A stretch of DNA of 64,000 nt from Moniliophthora roreri (GCA_001466705.2 LATX02000211.1:558001-622000), one strand, 5' to 3'; counted from the stretch's first letter, positions 1 to 12,418 are shown. Numbers and translations: made by a program. Notes: generated by a model not told the origin, from the sequence alone.

Positions 1-150
1 ATCAATGTTTTACTCTTACTTGCTGCGTATCGTACGTTTCAGCCTCAAATCACGCGGCTTATCGGTGGTACACCTGAACGCCAACTCGTTCAGTAGTTTA
101 GTAGTTATCATGCGTATATTCTGTCGAAACCCATATGTATATTACTGCCC
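1..150. repeat. Degenerate dispersed repeat R1, copy 1
   Basis: This stretch resembles 2672-2770: both have an 'acgcggct' start, then 'gt(g)atacac.tgaac', a 'ttcagtagt' block and a terminal 'aaacccatatgtatatta'-like block. I estimate about 70 % identity by eye. No open frame of note runs through it. It may be an old transposon end, but no terminal structure is visible. Confidence 0.45.
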
Positions 151-1218
151 TAGTGAATAAAGGTGTAACATGTTTTTTGTCTGATTGAACCTTGATGTTA
201 TGGGGGTTCGGTCGCATCCTGGGGCGCTTCTCGAGATTGTCTTCATGGATCATGAACGCAAACACAGGGTTACGTGTCGGCTCTCCGTCGGACGCGCTGT
301 GGGGGCAGTATTAGTAGCAGGTAATGTTGAATGAAGGATTGCTTCTCACCCTAACAAGCTGGGAGTGCTAAGCATTTCCGAGGTAATGTACGCCTACTTC
401 AAGAGGATACGGTCTTCGATGTGATGCGCGTGCGTGAATTGTAGGCTTTATTGGTTGAAAATCAATAGTAGTCTTGTAAACCAAAAGACTGCAACTCGGG
501 CCCAGACATACCTCCAACAGCTAGACTTCCGAGTCGATGACTTCTCCAGTGGTGTCAAGTAACGGGTAATCCCAGTATCTCGAGAAGAGATGAGAAGAGG
601 AGCTTTCTAGTTCATCATCGGTATATTCGAAGTCTCGTAGACGGGTATACAGTGACTGCTAGGGTCCAAAGCAAACGGCTCGGTCGGAAACAACAGCCCC
701 ATCTTCAGTACTAGGTTGGACGGACACCTCTTCAATACAATGCACCACATTAGATGACTGTAATACTGTGAGCCAAAGGTTAGCTCATAGTGATACAGAC
801 GACTCACAAGTTACCAGCGAACCTGATCCATCCTCGCGGTTAGATTACAGTGGAAGTGCTTGAATGCCCATGAATATTTCAACCTTGATGCAAACAAGAC
901 CGAAGCCCATATCCTCGTTCTTCGAGCCATTTCGAATAATACGTTTGAGGAGTCCCGCCTAAAAATATGCCAGAATGCCAGAAAGATACTGAGTCGATCG
1001 AGTTCCAAAAGATTAATGCGCAGATACGTCGAGAAACTGATAACGATTGCTATTCATCGCAAGGCGTTAGTGAAGGCGTTACGGTGATTATGCGATGGAA
1101 CACGACACGCCGCAGGCTCGAAGCTTTGGGATGCGTTCCGTGATAGTTCTGAAGATTGGTTGTTCGAAAAAGCAACCCGGAATTTGGAAGTCGATCGGTG
1201 GACCGTCGTATGGAGTGC
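151..1218. other. No recognisable gene
   Basis: Both strands carry only short open frames (65-75 codons) without family resemblance or a credible exon chain. I see no RNA gene or repeat. The base composition is like the gene-rich part, so this may be decayed genic DNA. Confidence 0.4.
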
Positions 1219-1584
1219 TCAGTAAGATGATTTGATGTAGGAGGAAGCGGTTCGATAGATGTGTTTAGCGTTTTTTGCATTACAGTCAATGATATGACCA
1301 ATGATGCAGCGTTCCGTGAAGAGCCAAATTTGTGCCTGTGAAGACATGGTCCCAAACTCGTATAATGGAGAGCGACGACCATAGCGTAGGGCGATATCGT
1401 GCCAACGCCGGCAAACCACGGAAAGAGCCGTAACGGGAGGAGTTTCGGACCACTGTTCTAGTGACAATTCGTGATGGTATTTCCAAAGGTATGCAATGAG
1501 TCGGCGATAGCGATGAGCAGTCAGGTTCCAGTGCCTTCCTCCACCATAGTCAGCGTCTGCACCCTCTTCAACTAGGTTTCGCAT
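1219..1584 (-). pseudogene. F-box-like remnant
   Basis: A 121-codon open frame contains a stretch at about residues 52-66, ALSVVCRRWHDIALR, matching the second half of the F-box-like domain of Agaricomycete proteins (consensus 'l..VCrrWrdiAl'). The first half (Leu-Pro-Pro-Glu-Ile) is not recognisable upstream, and no leucine-rich-like body follows. I read it as a broken F-box gene; a true gene with undetected exons is possible. F-box proteins recruit substrates to SCF ubiquitin ligases, but no function is claimed for this fragment. Confidence 0.35.
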
Positions 1585-2404
1585 CCCTTGACATCCCTCA
1601 CTGAGATATCGAGTGATGGCTTGTCACTCCTCGGAGGTGATAGCGTTCCGAAAGAGACCCCTCATGGCCAGTGAAAAGCTGGTGGATGAGATTTTAGCGG
1701 CGAGACGAGGCGTTATTTCGGGTGTTTTACATCTAACAACACGTGAGATTAGATCCTGCAGGGAGAATTGAAGATCTCTTACAGACACTGATCCTGTTAC
1801 AGTAACGGCATGTTCAAGAGGAAAGAGTGCAGCCCTGCGTTACGTCGTACGCGCTGCGCACGGGTCGTCACGCCTGCTAACCGGTTCATCGTTAGCCGCG
1901 CCTTTCCCTCGCATCGCAGCTGTACTTCACTGGCAGCCATTGCTCCTCCAAGCTAGCGTCTCCCTCGATACGCCCATCGACCCAACATACTCTTCTTCAT
2001 CCTCCTACCCAAGTACGGTGTCTTTGAACCATTCCGATGCCGCTGATCTCTTCACCACGCTTGGGCAAGACAATAATATCGCAGAATCCGACGTGCTCGA
2101 CCACTTCTGGGAGAGGTGACGTGTGACGGAGGAGTCGGAGAGGATGTTGAGTGGTACTGGTATGGAAGAAGAGATGGGCCAGAGACTAGAGTCTACATCG
2201 AACCGAAGATGGGAGTTTTTTTGGCTAACAGTGGAGTTCAGCGAGATCACAAAATTATCTACTCAGTACTCACCATTTTCCGTCGCCGCATCGAGGAATT
2301 CATCGTTCTACGGTATTGAAACAAATCAATTGAGAATGGTATTGTAACTCTGGTGTGTCGTTTTGTCGTTTGTAGAACCAGAGATTGTTTATTCCAACTT
2401 GAAG
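1585..2404. other. No recognisable gene
   Basis: Only short overlapping frames in several phases between 2005 and 2347; none resembles a known family and no exon chain could be built. Confidence 0.4.
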
Positions 2405-2665
2405 AAGAACGAGAACAGTTATATACTGCTCACTTTCACGCCGTTAATCAGGATTTGGATTCGCAGCCGTCAGTAAGGAGTTGCCGTCGAAGCAAAAAGA
2501 AGGTTGAATCTTGGAAGATACATGTCTCGGCAATCGCGACAGCTGGGAGTAGCAAACAGACAACAGTAATCGCCGATATCACCGAACCTTCGGAATACGC
2601 TCAAACGTTTGGGCTTCCACCTTCTTCTATGATTCTGACGCTCTATGCAGGACACTCCGCCTCTT
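2405..2665. repeat. Dispersed repeat R2, copy 1
   Basis: The segment shares ordered blocks with 7575-7795: 'gttatatactgctcact', 'gtcttggaag'-like, 'caatcgcgacag', and 'ccgaaccttcggaatac'. Its right end, 'ggacactccgcctcttcac' at about 2648, recurs at about 16262. The copies are diverged and mosaic. No coding capacity is shared between copies in one frame, so this looks like an old non-coding mobile element or LTR fragment. Confidence 0.6.
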
Positions 2666-2671
2666 CACAAT

Positions 2672-2770
2672 AACGCGGCTGATTAGTGATACACTTGAAC
2701 ACAATAAATTCAGTAGTCAATTCAGTATCACCGTCAACTACACCGATACCCATGTATATATTATCGACGA
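2672..2770. repeat. Degenerate dispersed repeat R1, copy 2
   Basis: Partner of the repeat at positions 1-150, in the same orientation, ending in 'acccatgtatatatta'. It directly follows R2 copy 1, so R1 and R2 may belong to one composite element. Confidence 0.45.
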
Positions 2771-3916
2771 TATCCCTGGGCATACACAGAATCACTACCA
2801 TCCGTGCACAACTTACCAGGAGAACTTTTGATCCCGAAGAAAGCAATAGCCAAAATGCTTCGGGTTCAACGTCTGGATTGTTGTATCAATACAGTACCTT
2901 TACTTGGGTGCGAGTGCATATAGCCAAGTACACGAGTTGTCACATTCCACTCCAATGTACAAGTTGTTTACGAAGCGGACACTGAATGAATTGTCCCGCC
3001 ATATCCCAGAGCGGCGGAACCTCGTTGTCCAGAGGTTTTCCTGGAGCGCGTAAAATACCGAACAAGTAATAGCAGCGAGAAGAACCGAGTATTGGACTAG
3101 TCCAGCTAGACTCTGGTACAGGGTGTCTCCTCAGCGTAAAGCCAAACCAAGAAGCTACATCCAATCTTGACCATGAATTCTTTGATGAACCTGCGCGTGC
3201 TTGAGCCCGAACCCCTTGTTTTGGGAATTAGATGACAAACCCTGCAGGATTGGTGACTACAAGTGATACTAAAGCTCGATGATGAAAGGCGATGGAGGAC
3301 TCGGGTGATATTGAGGTGCTCTTGATATCGGGATATAACAGTTCAGGACAGAACAAGAACGACTCGAACCATGCATCCCAGTCGTCCCTTGGCCAGTGCA
3401 TGAGTCTCCTAGAGGCGGTCATTTCCATTACCTAAATTGGGCTCATCCGTCTTGCAGCTTGGAGTATGAGTCTGTAGGCGTATGAGAAAGGAAGTTTACT
3501 CAACTCGGACGGTACACGCACCATTCCTTCCTACATCATCTACTATCCTTCGTGTAAGGATGATCTAGTGGTCGATAAGGTTTGGGGCGGCAAGGACAAA
3601 ATTTTTATAATGGCATCTACAGGAGCAGAGAAGGAAACACTTGGGGTACGAGGCTGAGGTGGGTACGGAATTTGGACAACGGAGAACGAAAACTAGAAGG
3701 CAATCCATTCAGTAATAGGTCGGGGCAAATAGCATTGAGTTTATCATCACACCTAGAATCCACCTACGATCCCAATCAGCAGTGAGAATTAAGGCATTTC
3801 GAGGGAATAAATCCAGAAATAGAGATGATGGTTCAAGACACGGCGGCACTTGCTTACAGTTACGTATTGTCATGTCAAATCCCAATATCATCAGACTTGT
3901 AATACACTAATTTCAC
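2771..3916. other. No confident gene
   Basis: Two minus-strand frames (2940-3164, 74 codons; 3228-3428, 66 codons) have gene-like composition and could be exons of one unknown gene, but no family or splice chain could be confirmed. The plus strand has nothing convincing. Confidence 0.3.
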
Positions 3917-6196
3917 TCAACAGCCACGAATACATAGGAGACAGATGATGCACATAAGTTGAACAGACACAACGATAACCCATACACTCCCTAACCAACC
4001 GAGTTTTGATTTCTCTGCAACGAAAATATCAGCGCTCGTCCCCGGATTCAGATACGAGTCAATCAGACCTTGAAGAACTTCAGATTGAGCCCCAGGAATG
4101 CCGTCCCATTGATGCTTGACAGCTTTGGTATCAGATTGATTTACAGGATCTGTTGCGGTAGTGAGTAATAGGCTCCAGCTAGATAGTTCAGGAGCACACC
4201 CTGCACAACCTCTGATAGAGGCTTGATAGTCCCTGAACCCTGTTCATGCTGAACGAGCTCCTCAAATCGACTTTTCTTCTTTTCCGCTCCGATTATCTCA
4301 AGCTCTGGACAGCCAACGTGCCGTGCCCAATCGGAAGTGCTAGGGTCAAAGCCTCGGGCAATTTGCCAGTCACGAAGAGTGGTGTAGACATGGGTGGGCC
4401 ATGAGCGCAGACAAACTATACTAGTATCTGGAGTGAGTACTGGAAGATCCCATCGTTTCCATTCCACTTCCGGTATCCTCGAATGACCAGTCTTATCAAA
4501 AGACCAGAAGTGGGTGTGCCCACCCATCCAAGAAGCGGATTCTGATAGGGTCATCGGAGGAGGATAGAGGAAGAGGTAGACTGCTGAGATTTCTTCAGCA
4601 GCGTCGCAGAGGTCGAAAGAGGCAGAAGGTCCGTCATATGTATCGTATTCATGTTGGGTAGATCGTAAACCCAGCCAGTATGGATTAACCACAACTAACA
4701 TCACAAACGATAGTGAGCATTCTTCTCGTATTGAAAAGGGACGATGAGACACCTACAAAGGCTTTCCTGACGCTCTGTCGTCTCAAGAGCATCAAAGGCG
4801 CAGGAAGACTGCGATAACCAGCCATCGCAGAATGCTTCCCAATCAAATGTAGTCCTGAGGAAAACCCTCCCCACATCAATCAGCTTGAACCTGCACAAGT
4901 CAGCCCAGATTACAGAAAGGCCGAGTTCGCACTCACCGCGTCAATCCGCCATCCAACCACGTCTCCTCCACCAATCCATCCACACCCACCCACTTCCATA
5001 GCCTAGATGCTTCAGGCCACCTCGCAACAGGCTCCAGCAAAGGCGAGTAAACCGTATCAAAACGTAATCCGCCATTGACGTCGATGGGAAGATGACGGGA
5101 TGGATTTCGCCGAAGGTCTTTGAGGTAGGGATGGTCGGTGGTCGAGTCCGGGTGGGTGTTATCCTCGGCATGTTTGCCTTTCATTATACTCACAGCCAAG
5201 TTGTTGAAGTATGTTATTTTGCTAAACCACGTTACATACTGCAAAAGATGACGATCCATGCTTGATCCCAACCAGCTGAAAAATCTGAGGGAGGATCTCT
5301 CCTCCAGCATATCCAGGGTTGAAGGGATATCTTGAATGACATCATCCTTCAAACTCGAAAATCGGAGGAGGAAATTAGGACCGGCGGGCCCATCGCAAAG
5401 GACACCGCTGCTAGTATTCAACCATAAACTGTACCACCTACACCCCTTACTTTCCTGCGAGACCCTTTCAGTGTCAGTGTGGGATTTAAACGTTGTAATC
5501 AGGGACTGACGCTCAAATAGGCTAGGTATACGTTCATCCACAATGAGCCCGTGAAAAAATGTGCCACTGGGATTAGTTCTACAGGTCCTGAGTTAGAATC
5601 ATTGACAGTAGGAGGTTCACGATATACACCATGGTGAAAAATCAGCATTGGGACCCCCGATCGATTGATACCGAAGAGTTGGAATGAACCCATCCGACTG
5701 TCTACCGATCAGCAGAAAGTTTACTCTTGAGGAAAGTGAAACGAACCTGGCAAGCGAAAACTGCTGGAAATCATCCTCCCAAGCCTCGTGCGCATCGTCG
5801 CCTTTGTACTCGAAGACCGTAAATTTGGATTGTGGATTAGGGTGAATATTGACAGTTGAAACTGTTTTTCGAGCGGATTTGCGCGGTCTACGGAACAAAT
5901 CCCCATTCCGCCAATGCCAATCCCACTCTAAAGGGTCCGAGTACAGTTCCTTTATGCCGATGATGTGACCGCGTTTCACATACTCGAACTGTAAACCCAC
6001 AGTTAGCGGTCAAAATCCTAGAATCTGTGCATTCTGTATTCACCTCGTCGGATATGCTGCGCTCTACCGCTTTTGCTACTGTCTCATAGACATTGACAAC
6101 TCCTCCTGATATCGTCTGATTAATTTGATCCCCACGAACGTGGTTGAACGTGCTTCGACCTCTGATAGAAACCTGGGACGAATCGATGATACTCAT
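3917..6196 (-). CDS. Mushroom-specific family protein with C-terminal membrane anchor
   Basis: Seven exons join without a frame error: 6196-6044, 5988-5747, 5697-5511, 5454-4937, 4890-4757, 4694-4200, 4149-3917, with introns of 46-62 bp; predicted product 653 aa. It belongs to a large Agaricomycete family of unknown function that I recognise by the order of its blocks: a short Gly-rich N-terminal motif (GDQINQTISGGVVNVY, residues ~22-37), the block FTVFEYKGDDAHEAWEDDF, then a QLFGINRSGVPMLIFH block, then a 'W.SG.LC.GPAGP'-type block. Near the C-terminus is one hydrophobic segment (WLGSVWVIVVSVQLMCIICL), likely a tail anchor. The single stop that would end exon 6 is avoided by a 50-bp intron (4150-4199). 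Biochemical role is unknown; membrane location is inference. A decayed copy of its 5' end lies at 17905-17985. Confidence 0.82.
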
Positions 6197-7574
6197 TTCG
6201 AGTCGTCAGATGTAGTTAAGCGAAAGGGCAGGGAAGGTAGAGAGAAAGCTGTATAGTGGGGAACGTGAGGCGCTGTCGTAGACATGGAGCATCAGACTTG
6301 ATAGAAGGCTCCTGTAACCTGTCATTCGGGGGTGATAGTGTGACCTCAAACCTCAACGATGGAGCCAGTTAAGGCGCCGGTGGTAATGATTTCGAGTTAT
6401 GGAAAATCATAACCTAACAAGATGTAACTTGAGAATGAGAAGTATTATGCTGCAGAGACGTACTAGCCTGCTCGTGCTACCCAATCATCAAGTCCACATT
6501 CCGAGCGGGTTTTTAGCCACTAAAAAGTCTTTGAGCAAGCAACATGCGGTGAATCTACCGAGTATAGGCGTTACAAGAATGGTACCTTTGAAGGTTGAAG
6601 AATGAGATTGGGATGATGATGGTGGTTAGAGTCGTTTTCAGGCGGGCGCTCAAGTGGGAGAAATACTTTGCCTCCTCATGTCATCAGTGACAGTTCTGGA
6701 GGTGGGCTCATTGTCGTCGTCTTTGATTTCGTGTACTAACGATAGCGCCAGTACTTTAACGCCTTTCTTTGGGAGATTACCAGTCACGTCGACACGAAGA
6801 TGATGGGGAAAACCTGCATCCAGCAATCAACTCAATCCTTCTGACTTGCCTTGTATACGAACGCCACCGGGATTTTGAGCCATCGGTAATGGATACTCCG
6901 CTGCGTTGTCTTCCTACCTACCAGGGTCGCGTTAATGAATCGGAGGGAGGAACTAAGTATACAAGATCTCAAGGCTTGGATTTGCCAAATTTGGGACATG
7001 AACACCTGTGCGCGTACAAGGTGAGTTTTCTCGTCTTCGAATCGCGGAACATGCAGCTACAACACATCTTCACCTCATTTCATAGGCTTAGGCGATTTCG
7101 AAACACTCGACCTGCTCAATCGAACCTTGATGTTTGCGGGCAAGGTAGCCTTTCGGAAAATTCATCATGCTCAGGCCTCGAGATGTCCACGCCGCTTTTG
7201 GTTCCCGATCTCTTTCTTAATCACACATCCTCACAGCTGCTACTCGCAGCCTACGATGCCCAGTGATGTAATATTTTGCACTCAAAAGATTTCCCTAGTT
7301 CTGTACATGATTGTGTACTTCTATAGTTGTAAATATGCCTAGCAAGCCGTTTACCAAACGCGGTGCGTGAATTAGGAGTAGGTGCAGCGAAATAGAATGC
7401 GAACGTTTTGGAATATGTGGCTATGACGACCCGAATTTAATCGTGTTGGGGGGTGTAGTCGCCTCGAAATGTTGAGAAGTTGTCAGCCGATGCGACTTGA
7501 TAGGCTGGCAATGCGAAAAAAGGTGAAAGATCAGGGCATGTTGTATCACACACACAAGCAGTGGGTATGAGCCA
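6197..7574. other. No confident gene; weak coding signal at 6769-7266
   Basis: A 165-codon plus-strand frame at 6769-7266 might be the shadow of a spliced gene: a different frame at about 7083-7180 reads as plausible protein. No start, splice chain or family could be fixed. The rest holds nothing visible. Confidence 0.3.
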
Positions 7575-7795
7575 ATAAGAACGAGGACGGTTATATACTG
7601 CTCACTTTTCACGCTGGGAAACGCACGGCAGTCAGCGAGCTGTCGCTTTTGAAGCAAAAAGGTTGAGTCTTGGAAGAGGCAATCGCGACAGTTGGCGGTA
7701 ACAAGCAAGCAACGAAGAACACTGACATCGCCGAACCTTCGGAATACAGCGGTTTGCGAAATCCTTGCGACACGCATCAAAAGTGCCGGAACAAA
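7575..7795. repeat. Dispersed repeat R2, copy 2
   Basis: Shares ordered blocks with 2405-2665 in the same orientation. Its right end (7751-7790) is also present in inverted orientation at about 16119-16160, with a 27-bp identical core (genomic 7756-7783 region, 'tttgcgaaatccttgcgaca' on the plus strand). So R2 sequences occur in both orientations in this window. Confidence 0.6.
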
Positions 7796-8132
7796 TAAAA
7801 AATGGTTCCAAAAAATCCAAAAAATCATGAACTACGCATACTAGCTTTCTACTGGCCTAGATAAGACTTGTCTTACTTCTCTATATACCTTTGAGATACC
7901 TTAGACCTGTCTTTGAGCCTGAAGAATCAATGCGGGGCCATCAAGGTGTCAAAACTCGCACTGGCTGTCGCCTAGCGAAGCATGCTCTCTTGCTGTCTTT
8001 CCGTGCATTCTCGGGCTATGGCATGCTCACAAAAGGAAATAACATTGTTGTATGTGATAATTAGTACAGAATTCCTTGAGGTACATGTTAAATTGAGGTG
8101 GGTAGAGACCCCAGGAAATTTTTTTTTTGGAG
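7796..8132. other. No gene seen
   Basis: Short unremarkable sequence between R2 and the perfect duplication; nothing recognised. Confidence 0.4.
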
Positions 8133-8889
8133 TAGCGTTCACATTTGTGGGCCCTCGGCAGACACATAAGCGTCTCTCTGGGCTCGCGAGTGGGTGGACA
8201 GGGAAATTTCAAACTTGAGCCAATTTGCATAGAACCTTAAACCATAGACTGTCATTATGATTAACTTCCCGAGGAAATGCCTTTATGCACAGTGTGTGGG
8301 ACTCGATGTTCGAAAGCGTCGACTCGTGTCGCACGCTTGGCGCTGTCACAGACCTTGCAATTCTTCTCCTTCCTTACTTCCGCTTATTCACCTATCTCTC
8401 CCTCTCTTGTCTGTCGGGCCTTTCGATTCAATACCCACTAAAACCCCGGAATTCGTTGCCCAGTTTTCGGGAAGGGTATTTTCATTCTTCAATACTCCCT
8501 TCCCATGAACGGGCTTACGGGTTTAGACTCATACCTTGTGCTTGTAAGCCTTCTATCCAGCTGTAGTCCTTCGTTCATGAGGTGCTCCCATCTGTTAGTG
8601 ATTTCTTGGACACGCCAGTCATAGGTGCGTTGTTGTTTCTAATGAATCTTTCACACCTTAGAGGCCCCAGGAAGTTACAACACCAGAAAACGGACTCGTA
8701 CTTGCCATTGGACCCTGATGGCCCACTGCTGCAAGTCTCTGAGGCTTTCTCTGAAGTCGGTTGACTCGCCCGTAGGGTGGGTCGGGAAGACAGAAATTTA
8801 CCACGACCTGGCCTTAATAATTCGCTTCGAAAAGGCGATGGAGAACCAGGACGGGTTACAGGAAAGGGAATACAACCAAGTAGGCTACG
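8133..8889. repeat. Perfect 757-bp repeat, copy 1 (left contig end)
   Basis: This copy is, as far as I can follow by eye, identical to 8891-9647 (offset 758), and it stops exactly at the single n at 8890. The sequence has open frames in both copies but none resembles a protein family. The arrangement X-R-n-R-Y is what results when two overlapping contigs are placed end to end instead of merged. Confidence 0.95.
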
Positions 8890-8890
8890 N
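8890..8890. other. Single-base scaffold join (n)
   Basis: An isolated n separates two identical 757-bp sequences. Real genomic distance here is probably negative, meaning an overlap. Confidence 0.9.
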
Positions 8891-9647
8891 TAGCGTTCAC
8901 ATTTGTGGGCCCTCGGCAGACACATAAGCGTCTCTCTGGGCTCGCGAGTGGGTGGACAGGGAAATTTCAAACTTGAGCCAATTTGCATAGAACCTTAAAC
9001 CATAGACTGTCATTATGATTAACTTCCCGAGGAAATGCCTTTATGCACAGTGTGTGGGACTCGATGTTCGAAAGCGTCGACTCGTGTCGCACGCTTGGCG
9101 CTGTCACAGACCTTGCAATTCTTCTCCTTCCTTACTTCCGCTTATTCACCTATCTCTCCCTCTCTTGTCTGTCGGGCCTTTCGATTCAATACCCACTAAA
9201 ACCCCGGAATTCGTTGCCCAGTTTTCGGGAAGGGTATTTTCATTCTTCAATACTCCCTTCCCATGAACGGGCTTACGGGTTTAGACTCATACCTTGTGCT
9301 TGTAAGCCTTCTATCCAGCTGTAGTCCTTCGTTCATGAGGTGCTCCCATCTGTTAGTGATTTCTTGGACACGCCAGTCATAGGTGCGTTGTTGTTTCTAA
9401 TGAATCTTTCACACCTTAGAGGCCCCAGGAAGTTACAACACCAGAAAACGGACTCGTACTTGCCATTGGACCCTGATGGCCCACTGCTGCAAGTCTCTGA
9501 GGCTTTCTCTGAAGTCGGTTGACTCGCCCGTAGGGTGGGTCGGGAAGACAGAAATTTACCACGACCTGGCCTTAATAATTCGCTTCGAAAAGGCGATGGA
9601 GAACCAGGACGGGTTACAGGAAAGGGAATACAACCAAGTAGGCTACG
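8891..9647. repeat. Perfect 757-bp repeat, copy 2 (right contig start)
   Basis: Second copy of the 757-bp unit; it starts immediately after the n and then continues into unique sequence at 9648. Any annotation inside it duplicates the one in copy 1. Confidence 0.95.
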
Positions 9648-10869
9648 TGGAATATAATGAAAGCCTATATTTCTGCAGTGGAAGGAGTGATACAAATTTC
9701 GCACTTTTTGCACTTTGCACCGACGAGCCACGAGATGACTGGGCGAAACTAGGGCCACATGTAGCTGCGGCGTGTCTGTAGCTATGCCTATGCTGTTGCC
9801 TTGGTCTGTGTGTTTGTAAGCTACTATTTGGGGGTTTCTCCCTCGTTAAAAACCTCCGTAACATCCGTTGTCCTCATTCTCCATGTCAGAGTTGTATCTG
9901 GTCGGGTATACAATCCAGTGTCGGCGTTCGAATGCAAGTTCAACATGAGACGACATAGCATCGTCGCTGAGATACTATGAGATTCGGTCAGCATGTCATC
10001 ATTTCAGTTTATGTAATAGTACATACCAACTGACGAATGTTGATAGACCTCCACGCATAAAAGGCTGAAATTATGGTCGTCAGCCTCTCTACAAGGCAGC
10101 CGAACTCCAGAGCGCTCACACCACATAGNCCAGGGCATTGATCCCGGGTCAATTTCTATGATGTCATGGATACGCACTCATGTTCTCACTCGGAGAATCC
10201 TCCCTCAGTGAGTTTGACGGTATGCTGTGATAGAGAATGGTAGGTGTTTTTTTTTCCTGATTTCCGATCTTTTCATAGTTCTAGTTCTCATTTACGGCAA
10301 CATCTGTCAGGACTGCTGGCCACAGTTTTGGGCATGGTAAATCATTCCGTGTCTCCATGATAGTACTTCACATCCTAGACATAGGTTGTATACGTTCACA
10401 ATGTACATTTCACTTTGGATCCAAATGACTGTTATCCAGCATAGCGAGTTGATCGCCTTGATTTCCAGATTGTTTTTTGATAGCACTTTCTGTATTTAAA
10501 GTTGTACAAACAAACATGAAGCTTTTACTCAATCTCCATGAATCTACCTTTAAATATCACAACTAGTCTATATTCATCAATGCTGTTAATACAATTTGAA
10601 GAGCCTTGCAATTTCTCTAAGTGTTTAGGATAGCGCGTTGATGGAACAAAGTAGGAGAAACTTTTCTAGATGATCACCATGCTGTGATCACCACACATCA
10701 CCACGGTCGACAACTTACCGATTACTCACCCCACATCCTTTGGGATGGGGCTGAACTGCTTCATAAAGCCACTATGACCAGTATCTGATAGTTCTTATTG
10801 CTTTTGTCCACCTCAAATTTATTTCGGTTGAATGGTAAGTAAGACACCTTATTGCCAGATGTTGATCTG
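9648..10869. other. No gene seen; contains scaffold join at 10129
   Basis: Only short frames are present. A single n lies at 10129 and I see no repeated flank there. From about 10400 the sequence becomes AT-richer and leads into the duplicated gene-like region. Confidence 0.4.
10129..10129. other. Single-base scaffold join (n)
   Basis: Isolated n; the flanks do not visibly repeat each other. Confidence 0.8.
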
Positions 10870-10921
10870 CTAATGCAACTGCCCATTCATAGTGCCAAAA
10901 ATTCTCACCTTTTCAGTCAGC

Positions 10922-11669
10922 AAGATTTTATTGTTAAATAATTGTTGGCACTCACTGAGCTTATATTCACAGTTTGAAGATGTTGTGATGAAAACAAGAC
11001 AGTACGTGAATACTTCTTTGGGTCTTGAGTATGATCCTGAGATGTCCAAGGCAATGGTCTGCAGTGCTTTCTCGGTAATCCCTCCCTCAACGAGGCTTAA
11101 GTTAAGAAGATACACACCTTCAGTAATGGCATTTATGATTCTCTCTACCATTATCATATATCTGTTATTCTTATGGTCGATATTGGTGCTCAACTCAACA
11201 CCTCCACAGCTATCTTCATTATGAATATCTGAGTACACTGGAACACATCATGAGCTCCCATGTCTAGGAATTAAATGTCAGCTAGCAGGTTACAGTTGCT
11301 CAGGCGGGTGTCTGTACAAGGTATCGCTAATTATGGGAGCTGAAAGGGCCCCAAAACACTGTTGATTGGTCTTTTACTACTGCATTCTGGAATCAATAGG
11401 ACATGATCACCTCTTGTAGAACTTGAAGATTTGCTATGGGTGCGGGGTCGAATGAGTCTGGAGAGATGTGTATCTGCAGTTTTAATGGGGCCAGATGATT
11501 TCCAGATGCAAGAAAATGTAATCAATAATCTGAGAAGCAAGATCATCTCAATTCAGAATGCTCACCAGCATGATTTGTACTAAGTGTTCAGCAATGGTTT
11601 GTATCCAAACTAGTATGCTGAAATTTAGTCTTGATGGCTTGGAAATTCCCCCTGCAAAGCCGACATGAT
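10922..11669. repeat. 748-bp repeat, copy 1
   Basis: Collinear with 11671-12418 at a constant offset of 749, with scattered single-base differences (I estimate about 96 % identity). It ends exactly at the n at 11670. Confidence 0.9.
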
Positions 11670-11670
11670 N
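11670..11670. other. Single-base scaffold join (n)
   Basis: Isolated n between two near-identical 748-bp sequences, so probably an unmerged overlap of two haplotype contigs or two repeat copies. Confidence 0.85.
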
Positions 11671-12418
11671 AAGATGTTATTGTTAAATAATTGTTGGCAC
11701 TCACTGAGCTTATATTCACAGTTTGAAGATGTTGCAATGAAAACAAGACGGTACGTGAATACTTCTTTGGGTCTTGAGTGTGATCCCAAGATGTCCAAGG
11801 CAATGGTCTGCAGCGCTTTCTCGGTAATCCCTCGCTCAACGAGGCTTAAGTTAGGAAGATACACACCTTTAGTAATGGCATTTATGATATTCTCTACCAT
11901 TATCATATATCTGTTATTCTTATGGTTGATATTGGCGCTCAACTCAACACCTCCACAGCTATCTTCGTTATGAATATCTGAGTACACTGGAACACATCAC
12001 AAGCTCCCACGTCTAGGAATTAAATGTCTGCTAGCAGGTTACAGTTGCTCAGGCGGGTGTCTGTACAAGGTATCACTAATTATAGGAGCTGAAAGGGCCC
12101 CAAAACACTGTTGATTGGTCTTTTACTACTGCATTCTGGAATCAATAGGACATAATCACCTCTTGTAGAACTTGAGGATTTGCTATGGGTGCAGGGTTGA
12201 ATGAGCTTGGAGAGATGTGTATCTGCATTTTTGATGGGGCCAGATGATTTCCAGATGCAAGAAAATGTAATCAATAATCTGAGAAGCAAGATCATCTCAA
12301 TTCAGAATGCTCACCAGCATGATTTGTACTAAGTGTTCAGCAATTGTTTGTATCCAAACTAGTATGCTGAAATTTAGTCTTGACGGCTTGGAAATTCCCC
12401 CCGCAAAGCTGACATGAT
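11671..12418. repeat. 748-bp repeat, copy 2
   Basis: Second copy, starting right after the n; it continues on the right into sequence that copy 1 lacks (12419 onward). Confidence 0.9.

Noticed and set aside
8257..8566. Overlapping plus-strand frames of 83 and 93 codons, present twice
   Set aside because: They are counted twice because of the contig overlap and show no family resemblance.
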